Source: Algoriphagus oliviformis (lineage in GTDB: Bacteria; Bacteroidota; Bacteroidia; Cytophagales; Cyclobacteriaceae). From it: a DNA stretch of 64,000 nt. Positions 15,926 to 24,808 of this stretch are shown here, piece by piece. Positions within the stretch are counted from its first letter, which is position 1. Every line of letters starts with the position of its first letter. The translations under genes and the position numbers were made by a program. The notes beneath the pieces were generated by a model. It was not told the origin of the DNA. It made no database searches and saw nothing but the letters and a program-made list of their open reading frames with translations. Where the stretch lies: positions 434,001-498,000 of the forward strand of contig NZ_JAFKCT010000003.1 in the NCBI RefSeq assembly GCF_017254915.1, in the 5' to 3' direction.

Positions 15926-18367
15926 ATGAAGGGAATTTTTACCTTTTGTATTTTAATCTTGTCTGCCGCAGTGGCATTCGGCCAATCCAACTACGAACTC
16001 CGGGGCTCAATCTCCGACATCGGCGGACAGCCCCTGATCGGGGCCAGTATACAGGTAAGCGGGACTTCTTTTGGCACAGTCACTGACGTAAACGGCAGGT
16101 ACACCCTGGCCTTTGACAAGCCTGGGGACTACAACCTGAAGCTTTCTTTCATCGGCTTTGTATCCGTCACCGAAAAAATCTCGATCTCCAAGACATCCCT
16201 CACCAGAAATTTCCAACTGGAGGAAGAGATCTCCGGACTCCAGGAAGTAGAGATCGTAGGCAGAAAAGAGGAAGGCTATAAAAACACCTCCACCTTCATC
16301 GGCAGCAAGACCCAAACCAACATCAAAGACCTCCCCCAGTCTGTATCCTATGCCACCAAAGAATTGATCCTTGACCAGGGCCTGATGCGTGTGGGGGAGA
16401 CGGTAAAGAACTTTTCCGGCGTCAGCCAATTCACCTTTTACGATGATATTACCATCCGGGGCTTTCGGATCAACGGAGGCAGCAACACCCAGCTGGTCAA
16501 CGGCATGCGCACCACGTCGGGATTTTGGAAGCAGCCACTGATCAACTACCTGGAGCGAGTAGAAGTGCTCAAAGGCCCATCCTCTGCGCTTTTTGGCAAT
16601 GCCAGCCCCGGTGGCGTGGTAAACAGGGTCACCAAAAAACCCCTGGACATCAACCGAAACAGCCTAAACTTCTCGCTTGGCAGCTTCAACAACTTCCGCG
16701 CGCTGGCAGACTTCACCGGTCCTGCCAACGAATCGAAAACCCTGCTCTACCGCCTCAACCTCGGATACGAGGACGCCCAAAACTTTCGCGACTTGCAGTT
16801 TGACAAAAACATCGTCGTAGCCCCCTCCCTATCCTTCATCGCTTCTGAAAAGACGAGGGTCAACCTGGATCTGGTATTCAACAATTCCAGCAGCCGACTG
16901 GACCGGGGACAGTCCACTTTTGAAAACGACCTCTACTCCACCCCGATCTCCCGATCCCTCAATACCGCCAATGACCACCTGAAGGAGCAGACCTATACGA
17001 TCACTACCTCCCTCAACCATCAGATCGGCAAGTCGATCAGCCTGAACGCCTCCTACATGAAAACCGGCTACAGCGAGGACCTCCAGGAGCACCGCTCTTC
17101 CAACAGCTATGCGGTAGACGGCCAAGGCAACACCATCGGTACACTGGTAGGACGCCAGGTATTTATCCGAAAAAGACAGCGCTTTGTGGACAACCTGTCC
17201 TCTTACCTCAACATCAACACCACCACCGGGGCCCTGTCCCACAAGTTGGTGGTGGGCTATGACTACGCCCGCGAAACTTTGGCGGCCGGCGGCTCGCAGC
17301 TGACCGCAAACGGCTACCGAAACGCCGCCAATACGGGGTCCATCGCCCGCTTTGATCCCTCGAAGCCCCAAAACTACCTGCTCGACGCGGCAGGAAACCC
17401 CGTGCCAAACGTGCCCCACTTTGATCTGGAAAACCCTATCCCATCCCAAGCGATGCAGGACATGAGCAAGTACTTCTATGCGAAGGTCGGCTACGACCCC
17501 ACGCTGTACTACCTCAACGGGTTTTATGCCCAAGACCAAATCACCCTGGGCAGGCTGGAAGCCATGGTGGGCTTGCGCTATGAGATCTATTCTGACTTCG
17601 AAAACTACAAGAAAGAAGGGGAGCAAAAGGTGAACCAGACGGCCCTTCTCCCTCGACTCGGCCTCGTGTACAAAGCCAACGACCACGTCAACTTCTACGG
17701 CACCTATGTCCAAGGCTACAATCCGCAGACTGCATCCGTCATCGCCAACCCCAATGCGGGAGGCCCGTTTGACCCGCTGGAAAGCGCTATGGTGGAGTTT
17801 GGGATGAAGTCCGACTGGTTCAACAAGCGCCTCGAGCTGACCACTGGGGTATATCATATCAACCAGAAAAACACCCTCTACCCGGTGGCTGGAGAAACAG
17901 ACCTTTTGGAACAGATCGGTGAAGAGGATGCCAAAGGTGTGGAGCTGGACCTGACCGGACGAATCCTGATGAACTGGAGCGTGATGGCCTCCTACGCCTA
18001 CAACGTAGCCGAAATCACCGAAAGCCCCAACGAAAGCGACCTGGACAGACAGAAGCCAAATGCCCCCAAGCATCAGGGAAATCTCTGGACAAAGTATGAG
18101 TTTGACCAAGGGGCCTTGACCGGACTGGGCGTAGGCTTTGGAGCCAACTTCGTGACCGAGCGCAATCTGTCGCTGAGCGCCACGCAGACCATTCCCGGAT
18201 ACACCGTGATGAATGCAGCATTCTACTACACCACGGGTAATATCCGCCTCCAGCTCAATGTGAACAACCTGACCGACAAAACCCACTGGGTGGGTGGCTA
18301 TGACTACCTGAGGCTTTTCCCCGGCGCGCCTAGAAACATCCTCGGCACGGTCACCTTCTCTTTCTAA
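15926..18367 (+). CDS. TonB-dependent siderophore receptor
   Basis: The 813-residue protein has a signal peptide (MKGIFTFCILILSAAVAFGQ), a CarboxypepD_reg-like domain at about 24-105 (GQPLIGASIQVSGTSFGTVT), a plug at about 130-235 (DLPQSVSYATKELI, YLERVEVLKGPSSALFGNAS, GGVVNRVTKKP) and a 22-strand-type barrel ending LGTVTFSF. DLPQSVS plus GGVVNRVTKKP is typical of ferric siderophore receptors. It imports an iron-siderophore across the outer membrane with TonB energy. It leads an operon with a PepSY membrane protein, and the Fur-box-like palindrome upstream suggests induction by iron starvation. The ligand cannot be told from sequence. Confidence 0.94.
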   Translation: MKGIFTFCILILSAAVAFGQSNYELRGSISDIGGQPLIGASIQVSGTSFGTVTDVNGRYTLAFDKPGDYNLKLSFIGFVSVTEKISISKTSLTRNFQLEEEISGLQEVEIVGRKEEGYKNTSTFIGSKTQTNIKDLPQSVSYATKELILDQGLMRVGETVKNFSGVSQFTFYDDITIRGFRINGGSNTQLVNGMRTTSGFWKQPLINYLERVEVLKGPSSALFGNASPGGVVNRVTKKPLDINRNSLNFSLGSFNNFRALADFTGPANESKTLLYRLNLGYEDAQNFRDLQFDKNIVVAPSLSFIASEKTRVNLDLVFNNSSSRLDRGQSTFENDLYSTPISRSLNTANDHLKEQTYTITTSLNHQIGKSISLNASYMKTGYSEDLQEHRSSNSYAVDGQGNTIGTLVGRQVFIRKRQRFVDNLSSYLNINTTTGALSHKLVVGYDYARETLAAGGSQLTANGYRNAANTGSIARFDPSKPQNYLLDAAGNPVPNVPHFDLENPIPSQAMQDMSKYFYAKVGYDPTLYYLNGFYAQDQITLGRLEAMVGLRYEIYSDFENYKKEGEQKVNQTALLPRLGLVYKANDHVNFYGTYVQGYNPQTASVIANPNAGGPFDPLESAMVEFGMKSDWFNKRLELTTGVYHINQKNTLYPVAGETDLLEQIGEEDAKGVELDLTGRILMNWSVMASYAYNVAEITESPNESDLDRQKPNAPKHQGNLWTKYEFDQGALTGLGVGFGANFVTERNLSLSATQTIPGYTVMNAAFYYTTGNIRLQLNVNNLTDKTHWVGGYDYLRLFPGAPRNILGTVTFSF

Positions 18368-18376
18368 TCTCTCAAA

Positions 18377-19702
18377 GTGGCAACACAAAAACCCAAAAAT
18401 CTTCTTTGGAAAGTCCATCAGTGGATCGGCCTCTACGTGGGGATCGTCATCGCAGCGCTCAGTTTGACTGGCGCTGTGGCGGTTTTTATCCCCGAGATCG
18501 ACGCACTGCTGGAGCGTAAGTACCTGCTCGCAGATTCCGGTGAAACACTTCAGCCCGTGAGCGGCATCGTGTCGGAGATCCAGAGCAGCTATCCAAAATT
18601 CCAGATTTTGGGCGTGCAGCCGCCACTTTCGGAACTTCATCCGCTGATCGTGGACATCTACAAGGAAGACGCTCCCTACGACTCGGAGCGATACCAGGTT
18701 TTTGTCAATCCCTACACCGCCGAAATCCTCGGCACCAAAGACCACCTCAACAGCCTCAGCAACTACCTCCGCCAGGTCCACGTGCGCCTGATGGACGCCT
18801 GGTGGGGCCGACAGATCGTAGGCCTGGCCGGGATCGGCCTTGTCGTACTCTGCGTGACCGGATTGCTGATCTACGGGCAGTTTATGAAAAACCAGGTTTT
18901 CGGAGCCATCCGAAAAAAGAACCTCCGCATCCTCATGGCAGACTGGCACAAGATGGTCGGTGTGGCGGCCTTGCTTTTCAACCTGATGATCGGGATCACC
19001 GGAGCATGGCTGGGGCTACAGCCGGTACTGATAAAGTGGCTCGACATCAAAGCCCCGAATGCCTACAAAAGGGCCGACAAAATCTCGAATCCAGCGGAGG
19101 ATGTCTCGCAGCCCTATGACTATTGGCAGGCTGTGGCTGTCGCCAAAGACCAGATCCCGGGCTTCACCCCCACCCAGGTCATTCCGTCCAAGGATGGAAG
19201 CAATACACTGGAGATCAAAGGCGACGCGGGACATCTTCCCTTCGAACCCCACATCTCCAAGGTAGTGCTGGACAAGACTTCGCTGGAAGTACTCGACCGC
19301 TATGACATCCGTAAGCAGGCATTGGCCGACAAATTCTATTATCTCCAGGAAGGACTCCACTTTGGCCGCTTTGGAGGCATTCTGCTCAAGACCGCCTATG
19401 CCCTGCTGGGACTCACCACGGGCGTGCTTTCCATCACCGGCTTTTTCATCTACCTCATCCGCACCAAAAAAACGGCGGAAGAAAAAAGCCGAGTCAAACA
19501 GACCATTTTCGTCTATTGCATCTCCACGGTTCTTTTTATTATCCTGCTAGGTCTGATCGTGGTACTGGTGGGATATGCCTACGCCACCATGCTGATGACT
19601 CCAGCGGTGTACCTTTTCCTGCTGGTCTATCTTTCCTATCAGCTCTTCCGCTACTGGAGGAGGGAAAAATCCCCCAAACAACTCCTCCATGAAAACGGCT
19701 AA
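18377..19702 (+). CDS. PepSY-associated membrane protein (iron-uptake type)
   Basis: The 441-residue protein starts at a GTG (VATQKPKNLLWKVHQWIGLY) 9 bases after the receptor gene. It has the PepSY_TM pattern: an N-terminal HQWIGLYVGI helix, a large periplasmic PepSY-containing region, helices near IVGLAGIGLVVLCVTGLLIY and NLMIGITGAWLGL, a conserved HFGRFGG segment, and C-terminal helices. Proteins of this kind follow siderophore receptors and are thought to reduce the ferric siderophore or assist its release in the periplasm. The C terminus overlaps the next gene by 14 bases. Confidence 0.9.
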   Translation: MATQKPKNLLWKVHQWIGLYVGIVIAALSLTGAVAVFIPEIDALLERKYLLADSGETLQPVSGIVSEIQSSYPKFQILGVQPPLSELHPLIVDIYKEDAPYDSERYQVFVNPYTAEILGTKDHLNSLSNYLRQVHVRLMDAWWGRQIVGLAGIGLVVLCVTGLLIYGQFMKNQVFGAIRKKNLRILMADWHKMVGVAALLFNLMIGITGAWLGLQPVLIKWLDIKAPNAYKRADKISNPAEDVSQPYDYWQAVAVAKDQIPGFTPTQVIPSKDGSNTLEIKGDAGHLPFEPHISKVVLDKTSLEVLDRYDIRKQALADKFYYLQEGLHFGRFGGILLKTAYALLGLTTGVLSITGFFIYLIRTKKTAEEKSRVKQTIFVYCISTVLFIILLGLIVVLVGYAYATMLMTPAVYLFLLVYLSYQLFRYWRREKSPKQLLHENG

Positions 19703-19946
19703 GAAAGCGACGGAACACTACCTCCTGCCCCTCAACTTGGCATTTCTTTCCTTCTTCGGGATCTTTTTGGTCTATGCGCTGGATCGGTGGTCGATGGATG
19801 CTCCTGAGCAGACGCAGCCTGTGCAGATTCTTTTACCCAGCCTGTTTGCCTTCCTTTTGCTCACCGCAAGCCTCAAGTATCGGAAGCCCTATTTCCAGGT
19901 GTTTTGCTCCCTTTTTGCTCTGATCGCCTTGGCATTTTTATTCTAA
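19689..19946 (+). CDS. Small three-helix membrane protein of the iron operon
   Basis: The 85-residue protein (MKTAKKATEHYLLPLNLAFL...) has three predicted membrane helices and no recognised domain. Its start overlaps the end of the PepSY gene by 14 bases, so it is translated with it. Small membrane proteins in this position occur in other siderophore receptor operons; a role beside PepSY is inference. Confidence 0.7.
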   Translation: MKTAKKATEHYLLPLNLAFLSFFGIFLVYALDRWSMDAPEQTQPVQILLPSLFAFLLLTASLKYRKPYFQVFCSLFALIALAFLF

Positions 19947-19980
19947 GTGCTTCGAAAGCTCTTTTTTACAGAACCTTTGT

Positions 19981-20008
19981 CCCAAAAAATCCTTTTGGGT
20001 ATATAGTT
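19981..20008 (+). terminator. Weak hairpin after the iron operon
   Basis: CCCAAAA (19981-19987) pairs with TTTTGGG (19993-19999), followed within a few bases by a T-rich stretch ending in TTTTT at about 20007. It lies 35 bases after the last gene. Confidence 0.4.
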
Positions 20009-20013
20009 TTTAT

Positions 20014-20188
20014 GGTTATCCGCTTTTATGCCAGTAGGCAGTCCTGACAACACGAAAGCACGCTAATATTGGGGCTTTGCCCTACTTCGGTCTTCGGTCT
20101 TCCGACCTGCCTGAGCAGACAGGCCTGTCTGCTCAGGCAGGCCCAATTGAAGAAACAAATTCGCTTACTGGTAAGATTGCGGATAATC
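20014..20188 (+). repeat. MITE-like dispersed element, copy A
   Basis: The 175-bp element is bounded by GGTTATCCGCTTTTATGCC-AGTAGG on the left and the inverted form of GATTATCCGCAATCTTACC-AGTAAG on the right, giving imperfect terminal inverted repeats of about 24 bases. The interior holds GGGGCTTTGCCCTACTTCGG and a perfect 36-bp palindrome at 20106-20141 (half-site CCTGCCTGAGCAGACAGG). A second copy in the opposite orientation is at 57138-57346. It has no coding capacity. Confidence 0.8.
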
Positions 20189-20221
20189 ATGATAGTTTTA
20201 CAATCCAACATCCCCTGCGCC

Positions 20222-20911
20222 ATGAATTCTGTACCCAAAGGTCTCCTTTCTCTTTCTGTAGCCGCACTGCTCAGTCTGTCCCTGCTATCCTGCTCCGGAG
20301 GAGCAAAGAAATCTGAAGAAGCGAAAGAAGGCACCGCTGTCACGGCAGACGTCAAGTCCGAGAGGAAAACCATCCTCTTTTTTGGCAACAGCCTGACCGC
20401 CGGATACGGCATCGACCCAGAGGACGCTTTTGCAGGACTGACCCAGGAGCGCTTGGACAGCCTCGGCCAAGACTACCGCGTCATCAACGGTGGTCTCAGC
20501 GGCGAGACTACCGCCGGAGGACTAAACAGACTGGACTGGTTCCTCGAGGAGGAGCCCTACCTCTTCATTTTGGAACTGGGGGGAAATGATGGACTCCGCG
20601 GCATACAGCTCAGCGAGACCAAAAACAACCTCCTCGCCATCATAGACAAGGTGAGGGCGAAGTACCCCAGCACCAAAATCATCCTCGCAGGCATGCAGAT
20701 CCCACCGAATATGGGACAGGAATACACGGAGGAGTTTCGAAAGATCTACCCTGCCGTGGCCAGCGAAAAGGACGTGACGCTGATCCCCTTTCTTTTGGAA
20801 GGGGTGGCAGGTGATCCAGCGCTAAACCTGCCCGACGGAATCCACCCTACCGAGGCCGGCCACGAGATTGTTTTTGAGACGGTCTGGCCCTATATCGAGC
20901 GGGAGCTCTAG
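20222..20911 (+). CDS. SGNH/GDSL hydrolase lipoprotein (TesA-like arylesterase)
   Basis: The 229-residue protein has a lipoprotein signal ending in lipobox LLSC (about residue 24). SGNH blocks are all present: Ser in FFGNSLTAGYG (GDSL appears as GNSL), Gly in NGGLSGETTAGG, Asn in ELGGNDGLRG and the Asp/His pair in DGIHPTEAGH. TesA-type enzymes hydrolyse acyl esters and thioesters in the periplasm. The start at 20222 is chosen because upstream residues are encoded by the repeat element. tesA is usually next to ybbA-ybbP; here the iron operon and the repeat lie between. Confidence 0.92.
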   Translation: MNSVPKGLLSLSVAALLSLSLLSCSGGAKKSEEAKEGTAVTADVKSERKTILFFGNSLTAGYGIDPEDAFAGLTQERLDSLGQDYRVINGGLSGETTAGGLNRLDWFLEEEPYLFILELGGNDGLRGIQLSETKNNLLAIIDKVRAKYPSTKIILAGMQIPPNMGQEYTEEFRKIYPAVASEKDVTLIPFLLEGVAGDPALNLPDGIHPTEAGHEIVFETVWPYIEREL

Positions 20912-20944
20912 GAAAAAAAACTCCTCCGCAGACGGCGTTTGTTC

Positions 20945-20990
20945 ATGGCTTTAGTTTGACTCCAAAATCAAACTAAAGCCATTTATTTTT
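20945..20990 (+). terminator. Strong rho-independent terminator after tesA-like gene
   Basis: A perfect 15-bp stem, ATGGCTTTAGTTTGA (20945-20959) with its complement at 20968-20982, has an 8-base loop and is followed by a T-rich run. Confidence 0.85.
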
Positions 20991-21112
20991 AACGGTTTTA
21001 AATTAAGCCCCTCCGCCTCCCCACATCCCCAAATTCGCCCACTCGGCAAAACAAGCATTTCAATACCCGTTTTTTTTAGCTTAAATTTTCGACTTCATTG
21101 AAAATTTTAAAG

Positions 21113-22858
21113 ATGAGCTTTCAGATAAAAGAAAACCCTGACGTATACGACGTGATCATCGTCGGCTCGGGAGCGGGCGGGGGCATGGCCTCCAAGATCC
21201 TCTCCGAGGCGGGACTGAGCGTCGCCGTGGTAGAGGCCGGGGGGGATTTTGACCCCGCCAAAGACGAGGACCGCACCCAGCTGCGTCCACCCTGGGAATC
21301 CCCACGCCGTGGCGCGGGCACCCGCATCCGTCCCTTTGGCGACTTTGACCAGGCCATCGGCGGCTGGGACATCGAGGGCGAGCCCTACACGCACAAGGAC
21401 GGCACCAAGTTCGACTGGTTCCGATCCCGCATGGTGGGCGGCCGTACCAACCACTGGGGCAGGATCTCCCTGCGCTTCGGGCCCAACGACTTCAAGCGCG
21501 CCGGCATCGACGGCCTGGGCGACAACTGGCCCATCGGCTACGACGACCTGAAACCCTACTACGACAAAGTGGACAAACTCATCGGCGTTTTCGGCTCCAA
21601 AGAGGGCATCTACAACGAGCCCGACGGCTTTTTCCTCCCCCCTCCCAAGCCCCGCCTGCACGAGCTTTTCCTGAAAAAAGGCGCCGACAAGGCCGGCATG
21701 CCCATGATCCCGGGACGACTGTCCATGCTCACCCGCCCGATCAACAACGAGCGGGGCGTCTGCTTCTTCTGCGCGCAGTGCAACCGCGCCTGCCAGGCCT
21801 ACGCTGACTTCTCGGCCGGCACCTGTCTGGTACATCCGGCGATGAAGAAGGGCAAGGTGGACCTCTACACCTTCTCCATGGTGCGCAAGGTCACCACCGA
21901 CGAGAGCGGCAAGGCCACCGGCGTGTCCTTCGTGTCAAAAGTGGACATGAAGGAATACAAGCTCCGTTCCCGCGTGGTGGTGCTGGGCGCCTCCGCCTGC
22001 GAATCCGCACGGATCATGATGAACTCCAAGTCCAAGACGCATCCCAACGGCATCGGGGCGGACTCCGGGGCACTGGGACGCTACCTGCACGACTCCACCG
22101 GGGCCGACCGCATGGGCATCATCCCCGACCTGATCGACCGCGAGCGCTACAACGAGGACGGCGTGGGCGGCATGCACATGTACACCCCCTGGTGGCTGGA
22201 CAACAAGAAGCTGGACTTCGCCCGCGGCTACCACATCGAGTACTGGGGGGGCATGGGCCAGCCCAGCTACGGCGCGGGCGGCGGCATGGACACCATGCGC
22301 AAGTTCATCAAGGACGAGTTTGGCAACCCCAGCCCCAACGGGGGCTACGGCGAGGGCCTGAAAAAGGACATCAAGCGCATCTACGGCTCCACCCTGGGCA
22401 TGTCAGGCCGGGGCGAGAGCGTGCCGCGCTATGAAAACTACTGCGAGATCGACCCCAACGGCGTGGTGGACAAGTATGGCATCCCCGTGCTCCGCTTCCA
22501 CTACAACTGGACCGACCAGGAGCTCAAGCAGGCCAAGCACATGCACGACACCTTTGAGGAGATCCTCACCAACGCCGGGGCCATCCTGCTGGGCAACAAG
22601 CCGGGACCGGAGTCCCAGTACGGGCTCCACGCGCCGGGACGCATCATCCACGAGGTGGGCACCACCCGTATGGGCGACAGCGCCAAGGGCTCCGTGCTCA
22701 ACTCCAACTGCCAGGCGCACGACTGCAAAAACCTCTTCGTGGTCGACGCGGGCTCCTTCGTGTCCCAGGCGGACAAAAACCCCACCTGGACCATCCTGGC
22801 CCTGTCTTGGAGAACCTCCGAATACATCGTGGACCAACTCAAACAAAAAAACATCTAA
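21113..22858 (+). CDS. GMC-family FAD oxidoreductase (sugar/gluconate dehydrogenase-like)
   Basis: The 581-residue protein has an N-terminal FAD dinucleotide fold (VIIVGSGAGGGMASKIL), the GMC segment GGRTNHWGRISLRF, a Cys-rich GVCFFCAQCNRACQ segment and a C-terminal active-site region with His in GLHAPGRIIHEVGTTRMG and Asn in DKNPTWTILAL. It probably oxidises a sugar or sugar alcohol in the periplasm, passing electrons on with the subunit-3 protein encoded 3 bases later. The ATG at 21113 is preferred to a TTG at 21098. The gene is G+C-rich (about 65% in places) with strongly C- or G-ending codons, unlike its neighbours. Confidence 0.9.
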   Translation: MSFQIKENPDVYDVIIVGSGAGGGMASKILSEAGLSVAVVEAGGDFDPAKDEDRTQLRPPWESPRRGAGTRIRPFGDFDQAIGGWDIEGEPYTHKDGTKFDWFRSRMVGGRTNHWGRISLRFGPNDFKRAGIDGLGDNWPIGYDDLKPYYDKVDKLIGVFGSKEGIYNEPDGFFLPPPKPRLHELFLKKGADKAGMPMIPGRLSMLTRPINNERGVCFFCAQCNRACQAYADFSAGTCLVHPAMKKGKVDLYTFSMVRKVTTDESGKATGVSFVSKVDMKEYKLRSRVVVLGASACESARIMMNSKSKTHPNGIGADSGALGRYLHDSTGADRMGIIPDLIDRERYNEDGVGGMHMYTPWWLDNKKLDFARGYHIEYWGGMGQPSYGAGGGMDTMRKFIKDEFGNPSPNGGYGEGLKKDIKRIYGSTLGMSGRGESVPRYENYCEIDPNGVVDKYGIPVLRFHYNWTDQELKQAKHMHDTFEEILTNAGAILLGNKPGPESQYGLHAPGRIIHEVGTTRMGDSAKGSVLNSNCQAHDCKNLFVVDAGSFVSQADKNPTWTILALSWRTSEYIVDQLKQKNI

Positions 22859-22861
22859 GCC

Positions 22862-23566
22862 ATGAACAGAAGAGAAAACCTCAAACTCCTCTTTACGGGC
22901 TCCGTGGGAGCGGGCCTGCTGCTCACCGGCTGCGAGCCGGAGCAGGTCGCGGTGCAAAACCAGCTCGTCAGCGGCGGCACCAAGGGCGGCCGCACCGAGG
23001 AGGAAAAGCTCCGCGACGCGCAGCTGCTTTCGGAGAAATTCTTCACCGAAGAAGAGTTCAAAAAGCTGAACACCCTCGTGGACATCATCATGCCCGCAGG
23101 CGAGGATTCCCCGTCCGCCACAGAGCTGAAGGTGCCCGACTTCATCGAGTTTATGATGAAGGACCAGCCCGGCAACCAGACCCCGATGCGGGGCGGGCTG
23201 ATGTGGCTGGACTTCGAGGCCCAGGAGCTCTTTGGCAAAAACTTCAATGAGCTAAGCAAGGATCAGGTGATCCAGATCGTGGAACTGGTGGCCTGGCCGG
23301 ACAAGGCCGCCCCGGAATACCTGGGTGCCGTGCGCTGGTTCAACATGCTGCGCAACCTCACCTGCTCGGGCTACTTCTCCACCGAGGCCGGATGGAAATA
23401 CATGGACTACCGCGGCAACCAGCCCAACGTCTGGGACGGCGTACCCCAAAACGTCCTGGACCAGTACGGCCTGGCCAACCCCGAAAAGTACCTCCCCCTC
23501 TACCTCAAACCCGAAGAACGGGGCAAGGTCGCCGAATGGGATGCCGAAGGCAACCTCATCGGTTAA
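22862..23566 (+). CDS. Gluconate 2-dehydrogenase subunit 3 family protein
   Basis: The 234-residue protein begins MNRRENLKLLFTGSVGAGLL followed by LTGC, combining a twin-arginine-like pattern with a lipobox. The body has the subunit-3 motif FTEEEFKKLNTLVDIIMPAG and a WPDKAAPEYLGAVRWFNMLR segment. These small proteins accompany GMC flavoproteins, probably aiding their export or assembly. It sits 3 bases after the GMC gene and shares its high G+C content. Confidence 0.9.
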   Translation: MNRRENLKLLFTGSVGAGLLLTGCEPEQVAVQNQLVSGGTKGGRTEEEKLRDAQLLSEKFFTEEEFKKLNTLVDIIMPAGEDSPSATELKVPDFIEFMMKDQPGNQTPMRGGLMWLDFEAQELFGKNFNELSKDQVIQIVELVAWPDKAAPEYLGAVRWFNMLRNLTCSGYFSTEAGWKYMDYRGNQPNVWDGVPQNVLDQYGLANPEKYLPLYLKPEERGKVAEWDAEGNLIG

Positions 23567-23585
23567 GCCCCACCATCTTCTACAC

Positions 23586-23620
23586 AAAAGCCCTCCAAGA
23601 CGATCTTGGAGGGCTTTTTA
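23586..23620 (+). terminator. Rho-independent terminator
   Basis: AAAAGCCCTCCAAGA pairs perfectly with TCTTGGAGGGCTTTT around a 3-base loop, with a T run at the end. It closes the GMC operon and, as the stem is symmetric with A's on the left, may also serve the opposite-strand gene ending at 23642. Confidence 0.88.
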
Positions 23621-23641
23621 ATGCGATTCAGAATATAAGAC

Positions 23642-24241
23642 TTAGAAAATCTTAAAGCCTACTGACAGCACCCATTGGTTGAGGCGGTTGTCTGTACTGT
23701 AGGGGCCGATATTGTCGGTGACTTTGCTCAGGCCGCCCTCGTACTTGCCTTCCACGCTCAGGTTGCCGATGTCCACGCCGAGACCGGCCTGATAGCCAAA
23801 AGTGGCGCTTTGAAAATCGGCATCGCTTACGGTATCCGGCGCGTCCTTGAGCTCTGAGCTGATATTGACGCTGGCGATGGGGCCTGCCATGATCCGCATC
23901 ACTCTCAAAAACCTAAATCCCATCATCACGGGAATATCCAGCCTGTTAAACTCCGCGGTGTAGTTTTCCGGAGCCGAACTGCCGCCCATCCCATCGGGCA
24001 CATAAGCAAACTCGCCTTTGGTCTGGGTGAAAAGAAGCTCGGGCTGGACGAAGAAGCCGGCTCCTCCAAATCTTCCAAAAAGCCCCACATGATACCCGGT
24101 TTGGGCATCGGAGGGTATAAATTCTTTGCTTTCAAAGTCCAGCTTAGTGCTGCTGAGTCCCGCTTTGATCCCGATTCCATTTTGGGAAAAAGCCTGCGTC
24201 GCACCTAGTACGAGTGACAAGACAAGGAGGAATTTTTTCAT
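23642..24241 (-). CDS. Outer membrane beta-barrel protein (PorT/OMP_b-brl_2-like)
   Basis: The 199-residue protein has a signal peptide ending AFSQ, then GIGIKAGLSSTKLDF, alternating hydrophobic strands, and ends in VLSVGFKIF with a C-terminal aromatic, as outer membrane barrels do. The repeated glycine-rich strand starts (GIGIKAG, HVGLFGRFGG, GYQAGLGVDIG) fit small Bacteroidota porin-like proteins. Function unknown. Confidence 0.85.
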   Translation of the reverse strand: MKKFLLVLSLVLGATQAFSQNGIGIKAGLSSTKLDFESKEFIPSDAQTGYHVGLFGRFGGAGFFVQPELLFTQTKGEFAYVPDGMGGSSAPENYTAEFNRLDIPVMMGFRFLRVMRIMAGPIASVNISSELKDAPDTVSDADFQSATFGYQAGLGVDIGNLSVEGKYEGGLSKVTDNIGPYSTDNRLNQWVLSVGFKIF

Positions 24242-24309
24242 GGTTTTGAGTTTTAGGGTTTAGTTTTCGATACTAAACACCGCAATCGCAATTCCCTTGC
24301 CAATCTCCT

Positions 24310-24681
24310 TTACCCCGCCTGACGCTCGACGGCAAACCTGGCCAAGTGGTACAAATCGTAAAAATCCATGGGCTTGGCCACCAGCCTATCAAAAAGAACC
24401 TTGCTTTTGGCTCTGAAAAACTCAACATCCCCTGCCGTAAAGCCAATTGTCGGGATATCAGACGTGCGGGGGCTTTCCTTCAGGTGTGCCAAAAACTCCA
24501 CCCCGTCCATCACCGGCATCATGATGTCTGTAAGAATAACATGGAAGGATGCGTCGAACTCCAAATACTGGAGCGCCTCCCGGCCATTGCGAGCGACCAC
24601 TACCTCATCGTTGGACTTCTCAAAGATCTTTTTGAGTATCAGCAGGTGAACAGAATCGTCATCGACGAGGAGAACCTTCAT
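24310..24681 (-). CDS. Single-domain response regulator (CheY-like receiver)
   Basis: The 123-residue protein is a lone receiver domain: acidic pocket in LLVDDDS, phospho-acceptor Asp in ILTDIMMPVMDG (about residue 51), Thr in GFTAG and Lys in VAKPMD. No output domain is present. No histidine kinase is adjacent, so its partner is unknown. Confidence 0.92.
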   Translation of the reverse strand: MKVLLVDDDSVHLLILKKIFEKSNDEVVVARNGREALQYLEFDASFHVILTDIMMPVMDGVEFLAHLKESPRTSDIPTIGFTAGDVEFFRAKSKVLFDRLVAKPMDFYDLYHLARFAVERQAG

Positions 24682-24764
24682 TAGATTATGAAATACTTTT
24701 TCAAGTATATGAAAAGCATTTCAAAAAAGGAAGCAAACCTGCCCTTCCTGACTAAAAAATAAAA

Positions 24765-24788
24765 AAAGGAGCCCTTTTGAGCTCCTTT
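24765..24788 (-). terminator. Rho-independent terminator of the NSS transporter gene
   Basis: AAAGGAGC and GCTCCTTT form an 8-bp stem with an 8-base loop; on the minus strand it is followed by a long T-rich run. It lies 21 bases after the transporter stop. Confidence 0.8.
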
Positions 24789-24808
24789 CCAATCGGTTCT
24801 TTTCAGGA

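Noticed and set aside
16829..18949. 706-residue open frame on the minus strand across the siderophore receptor
   Set aside because: It is antisense to a clear TonB receptor and PepSY gene, has no recognisable domain and low-complexity composition typical of shadow frames in G+C-biased genes.
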